A DNA stretch of 64,000 bases from Cyclobacteriaceae bacterium (GTDB taxonomy: Bacteria > Bacteroidota > Bacteroidia > Cytophagales > Cyclobacteriaceae): assembly GCA_028285685.1 (NCBI GenBank), contig JANQOR010000023.1, positions 1 through 64,000 on the forward strand, in the 5' to 3' direction. Each line of letters starts with the position of its first letter. Position 1 is the stretch's first letter. The notes under the pieces were generated by a model. It was not told where the DNA came from. It did no database searches and was given only the letters and a program-made list of their open reading frames with translations. A program made the translations under genes and the position numbers. Shown here in pieces: positions 59,219 to 64,000 of this stretch.

Positions 59219-59609
59219 AATGCCATCCCAAAACCAGTCAAAGTATAAGTAGGGCTCTAGGTTCTTTTTAAACAAGACTTTCTGAATTCAAGTATTTAAC
59301 ATGAGTCAAAAAGGTAAGTTTATGGACTATCTCTGACCAAGAGAGGGAAGAACTCCAAAGAAATTCTCTGGAGCTCTCTCTTGATACATCTTATTATTTT
59401 CTTTTTGCAGGTAAAATAAAACTATGAGCTATTGAATTCGTATTATACCTGCAAATAGAAAATAATATTGGATTGAGGGTCTGGCACGATCTATTTGAGA
59501 TAATCCTCGAAAAAAATTGAATAGGCGTACAACCTTTCTGCAAAAAGTAACATCATCTATAAAAGTTTTACAAATGGGTAAATAATAAAAACACTAAAAT
59601 AAGATGATA
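59219..59609. other. 390-bp gap with long inverted repeats
   Basis: Holds AAGAGAG...CTCTCTT with inner CTCCA/TGGAG (59339-59382) and the 76-bp inverted repeat described at 59392-59467. No gene seen. Confidence 0.5.
59392..59467. repeat. 76-bp element with 22-bp inverted repeat ends
   Basis: Arms 59392-59413 and 59446-59467 match in 21 of 22 positions (TATTATTTTCTTTTTGCAGG plus TA, and its complement), with a 32-base A+T-rich centre. Could be a small MITE-like element, a structured RNA or a terminator pair. No target-site duplication or second copy seen in this window. Confidence 0.6.
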
Positions 59610-60908
59610 ATGAAAAGACAATTAACTCTCGTTTTTGCGCTCTGCCTGGCACTACTGGGTCAAGGACAGCAGCTAGTTGTAGAAGGCAGCGTTTTTGACA
59701 AAAACTTGGGGACCGGAATTCCTTTTGCCACAGTACATATTGATGGTACTTCCATAGGGACCTGTGCCAATCTTGAAGGAGATTTTCAGCTAAAGATTCC
59801 GGACCTGTACAAGAATGGCAAACTCATGGTTTCCTCCATGGGGTATGAATTAGCGGAACTTAGCATCAGTGAATCTGTTTCAGGATCAGTGAAGGTACCT
59901 CTTCTACAATCTGTGGTGGATCTCGGTACCGTCACTATAAGACCTCTGACTCCGGAGAATTACATTCGAGAGGCAGTAAATCGGTTTCCAGTTAACTATG
60001 GGAAGGAGTTCTCTTCCAATGCCTATTTCAGACAGTTAACGCTGGATAATAGCAATTCACTACAATTTGCAGAAGGATTCATGCAAGCGTATTTTGAGGA
60101 CTTTCTTGATGATACCACAGCTATTGAACAACGCCTTTTACTCCACCAAATAGACGAAGACTTGGATTTGATGGCTTTCAGGAAGATGAAGCGAGAGAAA
60201 AAACTTAGCAAGGCGAAAAAGAAGGCTGCTAAAGAAGGAATTGTGCTTGATGAAGATTCAGTCAGACGAAAGGCGGGAAAAGTAGGAATCGGCATTGCTA
60301 CGCCGGATTTAATGATGGATCAGGATCCTGTAAGGCAGATGGAATCTTTTCTGGATTCCAATCAATTTAAGAAGTACACCTACCAATTCGAAGACGATTT
60401 GGTCTACCGGGGAAAGCGAGTGACAGTGGTATCCTTTGAGTCAAAAGGCAAGGTCAAATTGCAGAACATAGGACTAAAAGGGTATGTGGATGGGTTGATT
60501 TATTTCGATGAAGAAAGTTATGCTGTCATCGGAGTGGATTATAATTCTGAAATGGTGATTCCAGTGGCTGCAAGACCTATTCTGTACCTTGCCGGATTCG
60601 GAGCATCAAACCCAAAGATGTCTAATAAAGTGAGGTATTTACAAGTAGGCGAGCGATGGTTTCCCCAGAGCATCCAGGTTGATATGGGACTGAATCTGAT
60701 TCAGAGGTATTGGTTTAAGAAAAATGAAAAATCCAGCTTGGACATGGAGGTACTCATGGCTATTAGCAACATTAATGCTGAGAACCCACAGCCAATTCCG
60801 GAGACATTCAAATTCGATCGGAAGAAAAAGATTGAAGAACAGGTGTACCCACTGGATGATTCCTCCTGGGACCATGTAAACAGGATCGTGCTGGAGGAAA
60901 TAAAGTAA
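59610..60908 (+). CDS. carboxypeptidase-regulatory-like domain protein
   Basis: ATG at 59610 (MKRQLTLVFALCLALLGQG) gives a signal peptide; an ATG two codons upstream is also possible. The 432-residue protein begins with a carboxypeptidase-regulatory-like beta-sandwich (about 20-110; LVVEGSVFDKNLGTGIPFAT, CANLEGDFQLKIPD), followed by a long region without known fold, with a Lys-rich helical stretch (KREKKLSKAKKKAAKEG). Such proteins in Bacteroidota are surface or periplasmic and of unknown role. Not followed by a TonB barrel. Confidence 0.75.
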   Translation: MKRQLTLVFALCLALLGQGQQLVVEGSVFDKNLGTGIPFATVHIDGTSIGTCANLEGDFQLKIPDLYKNGKLMVSSMGYELAELSISESVSGSVKVPLLQSVVDLGTVTIRPLTPENYIREAVNRFPVNYGKEFSSNAYFRQLTLDNSNSLQFAEGFMQAYFEDFLDDTTAIEQRLLLHQIDEDLDLMAFRKMKREKKLSKAKKKAAKEGIVLDEDSVRRKAGKVGIGIATPDLMMDQDPVRQMESFLDSNQFKKYTYQFEDDLVYRGKRVTVVSFESKGKVKLQNIGLKGYVDGLIYFDEESYAVIGVDYNSEMVIPVAARPILYLAGFGASNPKMSNKVRYLQVGERWFPQSIQVDMGLNLIQRYWFKKNEKSSLDMEVLMAISNINAENPQPIPETFKFDRKKKIEEQVYPLDDSSWDHVNRIVLEEIK

Positions 60909-60982
60909 AAATACTTGCCAACAATGTCGATAACAGTCAACACATGAACTTAATGGAATGAATGTGATGGCTAAGATGAATG

Positions 60983-61297
60983 CTAGGAATGATCCTGTTT
61001 GCTGGAGTAGTCTGCAAGAACTGTGGCGCTTGTAACAGCGTGATCATAGAACTGTTTTTTCACCTTCGCGTACTCGTCGTCGGAAAAAAAGGATTTCATT
61101 GTCTTTCGATCTGGGAAGTGAATCGTAAAGAGGCGGTTGATGTCGTGTTCTGCTTGCGATAAAAAGACCTCAGCAACCTTGAAATCGTAGTTAAAACCAC
61201 CACCATATTTTGACAAAATCGGTTTCATGTTCTCGCGGTATGCTTCATATTTTTTACCATCAACTACATTCAGACCCACCAGCATTTCGTATGACAT
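60983..61297 (-). CDS. DUF1330 family protein
   Basis: A 104-residue protein of the DUF1330 dimeric alpha/beta-barrel type: YEMLVGLNVVDGKKYEAYRE, MKPILSKYGGGF and RLFTIHFPDRKTMKSFFSDD with a final YDHAVTSATVL. Function of the family is unknown. It follows galactokinase by 20 bp on the same strand, so it may be co-transcribed with the sugar genes. Confidence 0.85.
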   Translation of the reverse strand: MSYEMLVGLNVVDGKKYEAYRENMKPILSKYGGGFNYDFKVAEVFLSQAEHDINRLFTIHFPDRKTMKSFFSDDEYAKVKKQFYDHAVTSATVLADYSSKQDHS

Positions 61298-61317
61298 TTT
61301 TCCTGCTTTTTCAAGTG

Positions 61318-62478
61318 TTAAGTAATAATTCCAGAGCCATGAGAGATTGACACGATGTATGAAGTCAATTCAATATTGAATCGGTTATGGTAAAGTTCTT
61401 TCATCTCAGCTAGAAATGTGTCAACATAAGATTTTCTTACCAGGTTCAGTGTACAACCACCAAATCCTCCACCCATCATGCGACTACCTAATACATCTGA
61501 TTTGTCTCTTGTTTGATCTACAAGGAAATCGAGCTCTGGACAGCTTACTTCGTACTTGTGTTGTAACCCCACGTGTGATTCATAGAGCAACGAACCAAGT
61601 TTTTCCCATTCTCCTGATTCCAGTAATTTGACAGCCTCTAGTACACGTTCATTTTCCTCGATCACGTAACTGCACCGACGATGGATCAAACTAGAAATCT
61701 TTTCTCTGATGTTTTTGAGGTGAGCTGAAGTTGCATGCCGAAGAAACCTAACGTTGTTGTCAGTTTTTTGTATTTCCCGTAATCCGTTTCTGCACTCTTC
61801 CTGCCGCTGATTAAAAGGAGTATCGATCAGTGAATGCTTCACCTGCGTATTCAGAAGGACCCACTTAAGATTATCCATTTTCAGTCGCAAATAAGTCGCT
61901 TCGTGGTTTTCACAATCTAGCTGGATAGCGTGATCTTTTTTTCCCAGCATTGAAGCATACTGATCCATGATTCCGCACTCAACGCCTACGAAATTGTGTT
62001 CGGCTCGCATGGCAACAGTGGCCATTTCTTCCCGGTTTAGACCTAGTCGAAACAGCTCGTTGAGTCCGTAAACGAGGCAATTTTCAAGAGCAGCGGAGGA
62101 AGAAAGACCGGCTCCAACAGGGATGTTTCCAGAAAACACCAGGTTAAACCCTGCGATCTTTTTGTTGATGGCCGACAGCTCCTTGATCACTCCAAGAACG
62201 TAGTTAGCCCAACTTCCCTTTTTCAAGGGCTGAAGCTTATTGGGATCTACCAGAATTTCCTCGTCATAGTCTATTGAGTAGATCGAACATTCCTTCTCTC
62301 CAGATTCGGAGAAGCCGCCGACCATGTACCTGTCGATTGCCGCTGGGAGTACATACCCCTTGTGATAATCCGTGTGTTCCCCAATAATGTTGATCCTACC
62401 TGGAGAGGCAACTAGAAGGGGTGCTTGATTGAACCTGGCTGTAAATTTTGATACTACTTCACTGATAAGCGTCTCCAC
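61318..62478 (-). CDS. galK: galactokinase
   Basis: A 386-residue galactokinase (GHMP kinase family), which phosphorylates galactose at C1 in the Leloir pathway. The signature PGRINIIGEHTDYHKG lies at 26-41, the ATP-binding motif 2 VGAGLSSSAALE at 121-132, catalytic Asp169 in VECGIMDQYAS, and motif 3 MMGGGFGGCTLNL near the C-terminus. The start is GTG at 62478, the only in-frame start, since an upstream stop lies within 25 bp; it is 18 bp after the symporter stop. It lies in an operon with a sodium/sugar symporter, a natural galactose-uptake pair. Confidence 0.95.
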   Translation of the reverse strand: METLISEVVSKFTARFNQAPLLVASPGRINIIGEHTDYHKGYVLPAAIDRYMVGGFSESGEKECSIYSIDYDEEILVDPNKLQPLKKGSWANYVLGVIKELSAINKKIAGFNLVFSGNIPVGAGLSSSAALENCLVYGLNELFRLGLNREEMATVAMRAEHNFVGVECGIMDQYASMLGKKDHAIQLDCENHEATYLRLKMDNLKWVLLNTQVKHSLIDTPFNQRQEECRNGLREIQKTDNNVRFLRHATSAHLKNIREKISSLIHRRCSYVIEENERVLEAVKLLESGEWEKLGSLLYESHVGLQHKYEVSCPELDFLVDQTRDKSDVLGSRMMGGGFGGCTLNLVRKSYVDTFLAEMKELYHNRFNIELTSYIVSISHGSGIIT

Positions 62479-62496
62479 CTCTTGTGAATTTAGGGT

Positions 62497-64000
62497 TTAA
62501 GCGAAATAAATGTATATGGCCAACACTATCATGCAAATAATTAGACCGAATAATCTGACCTGTTTCCACGGCGTGATATCCACCTCTTTCGTATAGGATT
62601 GTTCATATTCGAATCTTCGTGGTTTGAGTTTTCCAATTAAGAGCATGACTGCTACATTCAATATGAAAAGAACTGCCAGGACATGGAGAAAATGTGGATA
62701 TTTTTCAGCACCTACAGCTGGTTTAATCACAAATTGGCTTATTGTGTAGAGGATAACTCCAGAAAGAATACCAATTTTAGCGGCAAGTGCGGGAACATAT
62801 TTGGTTAAATATCCAACGACGATAATGGTCAGAATCGGAATGCTGTAACATCCGTTTACCTCCTGCAAGTAGCCAAAAAGTCCGTCCGGGGCCTTTGCGA
62901 TCAAAGGCGCAATACCCATAGAGAACAAAGCCAAGACAATCCCGAATCGTTTGCCAGACCTGACCACCTTAGCTTCATCGGCTTCCTTATTGAAGTACTG
63001 TTTGTAAATATCAAAACCAAACAATGTCACCGAACTGTTCAGGGCTGAATTGAATGAACTTAAGATCGCTCCAAAAAGCACCGCTGCGAAAAAGCCTACC
63101 AATCCAGCGGGCAGAACTTCTGTCACAAGCCTGGGATAAGCCTGGTCCGGATTATCTAACGTACCACCAAAGAGATGATAAGCAATAACTCCAGGGAGAA
63201 CGACTATTAAGGGACCAAGAATCTTGATGAAAGAAGCTAACAGTAGTCCCTTTTGACCTTCCTTGAGGTTTTTGGCGCCCAGGGCACGTTGAATGATTGC
63301 CTGGTTAGTGCCCCAGTAAAAGAGCTGAACCAGCATCATACCAGTAAAAATGGTAGAAAAAGGTACGGATGCAGACTCATCTCCTAACGACCTGAATTTT
63401 GCAGGATTGGATGTCATCAGGATGTTGATTCCGTTGAACACATTTCCATCACCTATCAATACAAGCCCGAAAATTGGAATGAGCGAACCTCCAATGATGA
63501 GGCCTACAGCGTTGATTGTATCGGAGACTGCAACGACCTTTAGCCCACCAAAGATGGCGTAGATCGATCCAACAATCCCGATTGCCCAAACCGTAGTCCA
63601 CAGGGCAGCTGTTTCGGATGTTCCGAGAAGTCGCGGAACGTCAAACATCGTATTGATGGCCAATGATCCTGAGTAAAGGACAATTGGTAGCAGTACAACC
63701 ATGTATCCGCTGAGGAAGAGTGCTGATGCAATGGTTTTTGTTGTCTTATCATATCTTCTTTCCAAGAATTGTGGAACAGTAGTCAACCCTCCTTTAAGGT
63801 ATCTGGGCAGAAGAAATATGGCGGTGACGACCATAGCAATAGCTGCCAAGGTTTCCCATGCCATAACAAGTATGCCTTCCTTGTAAGCACTTCCATTCAA
63901 ACCGACAATTTGTTCGGTAGAGAGATTTGTCAATAGGAGTGATCCTGCAATAACGACTCCCGTGAGACTACGTCCTCCAAGGAAGTAACCGTCAGCAGAA
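62497..64000 (-). CDS. sodium/solute symporter (SSS family), probably for a sugar (partial)
   Basis: The frame is open past 63933 to the window end (upstream residues DGYFLGGRSLTGVVIAGSLL are read in frame), so the N-terminus is missing. About 500 residues of an SSS/SLC5 transporter are visible: TNLSTEQIVGLNGSAYKEG, PQFLERRYDKTTKTIASALF, and twelve or so helices, with FGAILSSFNSALNSSVTLF carrying the conserved Ser pair of the sodium site. It resembles vSGLT, the Vibrio sodium/galactose symporter. Next to galK, galactose is the probable substrate, by inference. Confidence 0.9.
   Translation of the reverse strand, partial: SADGYFLGGRSLTGVVIAGSLLLTNLSTEQIVGLNGSAYKEGILVMAWETLAAIAMVVTAIFLLPRYLKGGLTTVPQFLERRYDKTTKTIASALFLSGYMVVLLPIVLYSGSLAINTMFDVPRLLGTSETAALWTTVWAIGIVGSIYAIFGGLKVVAVSDTINAVGLIIGGSLIPIFGLVLIGDGNVFNGINILMTSNPAKFRSLGDESASVPFSTIFTGMMLVQLFYWGTNQAIIQRALGAKNLKEGQKGLLLASFIKILGPLIVVLPGVIAYHLFGGTLDNPDQAYPRLVTEVLPAGLVGFFAAVLFGAILSSFNSALNSSVTLFGFDIYKQYFNKEADEAKVVRSGKRFGIVLALFSMGIAPLIAKAPDGLFGYLQEVNGCYSIPILTIIVVGYLTKYVPALAAKIGILSGVILYTISQFVIKPAVGAEKYPHFLHVLAVLFILNVAVMLLIGKLKPRRFEYEQSYTKEVDITPWKQVRLFGLIICMIVLAIYIYFA

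Noticed and set aside
1-64000. tRNA or rRNA genes
   Set aside because: No cloverleaf-like or rRNA-like sequence was noticed in any gap by eye; a short tRNA could still be missed without a covariance search.

Overview
The window looks like part of a chromosome from a Cytophagales-type member of the Bacteroidota. Signs are the SusC-style TonB receptor (STN and carboxypeptidase-regulatory-like domains) with a FecR/sigma pair, DUF5916/CBM9 outer-membrane protein, permease-prefix FtsX transporters beside a PadR regulator, DUF6090, secreted amidohydrolases, and general absence of Shine-Dalgarno sequences. Taxonomy is inferred from gene families only. No rRNA, tRNA or CRISPR array was seen.

Layout. 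1-1.9 kb: end of an unknown gene, then GrpB and YqjF/DUF2071 genes on the minus strand, preceded by a worn attC-like palindrome. 2-9 kb: plus-strand operon DUF58 - transglutaminase membrane protein - MoxR ATPase - secreted 658-aa protein, a MoxR/DUF58/transglutaminase cluster with an unfamiliar last member. 9-15 kb: hypothetical protein, isochorismatase-like hydrolase, secreted M20 amidohydrolase, a ParE/RelE toxin-antitoxin pair, and a DUF5916 outer-membrane protein.

15.2-24.1 kb is the most striking part. Nine single-gene units lie on the minus strand, and almost every gap holds a long imperfect palindrome that starts (minus strand) with YAAC-type bases and ends with ACGTT, the architecture of integron attC recombination sites (close to Vibrio VCRs). 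Cassette genes include Fic, Nudix, DUF5677-like, HEPN-like, YwqK/MORN-like and secreted unknowns. A fragment of a tyrosine recombinase N-terminus sits at 19.09 kb in the orientation expected for an integron integrase. I read this as a chromosomal integron, or a cassette cluster with a decayed integrase.

24.2-29 kb: histidine kinase/OmpR regulator diverging from an FtsX-type permease, with phased TTAA tracts between them. 29-38 kb: TPR lipoprotein, GNAT, amidohydrolase, ECF sigma plus membrane partner, malate dehydrogenase, a periplasmic binding protein and polyphosphate kinase. 37.8-46.3 kb: DoxX, PadR, two tandem paralogous permeases, a serine hydrolase and DUF6090; five copies of a 17-bp operator-like sequence lie upstream of the permeases and hydrolase, suggesting one small regulon. 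46.4-56.5 kb: acidic lipoprotein, TonB receptor/FecR/sigma system, GreA/GreB-like protein, SSB, a zinc-ribbon protein, and a second sigma/anti-sigma/secreted-protein operon. 56.5-64 kb: amidohydrolase, hybrid-free histidine kinase, carboxypeptidase-regulatory-domain protein, DUF1330 protein, galactokinase and a sodium/sugar symporter cut by the window end.
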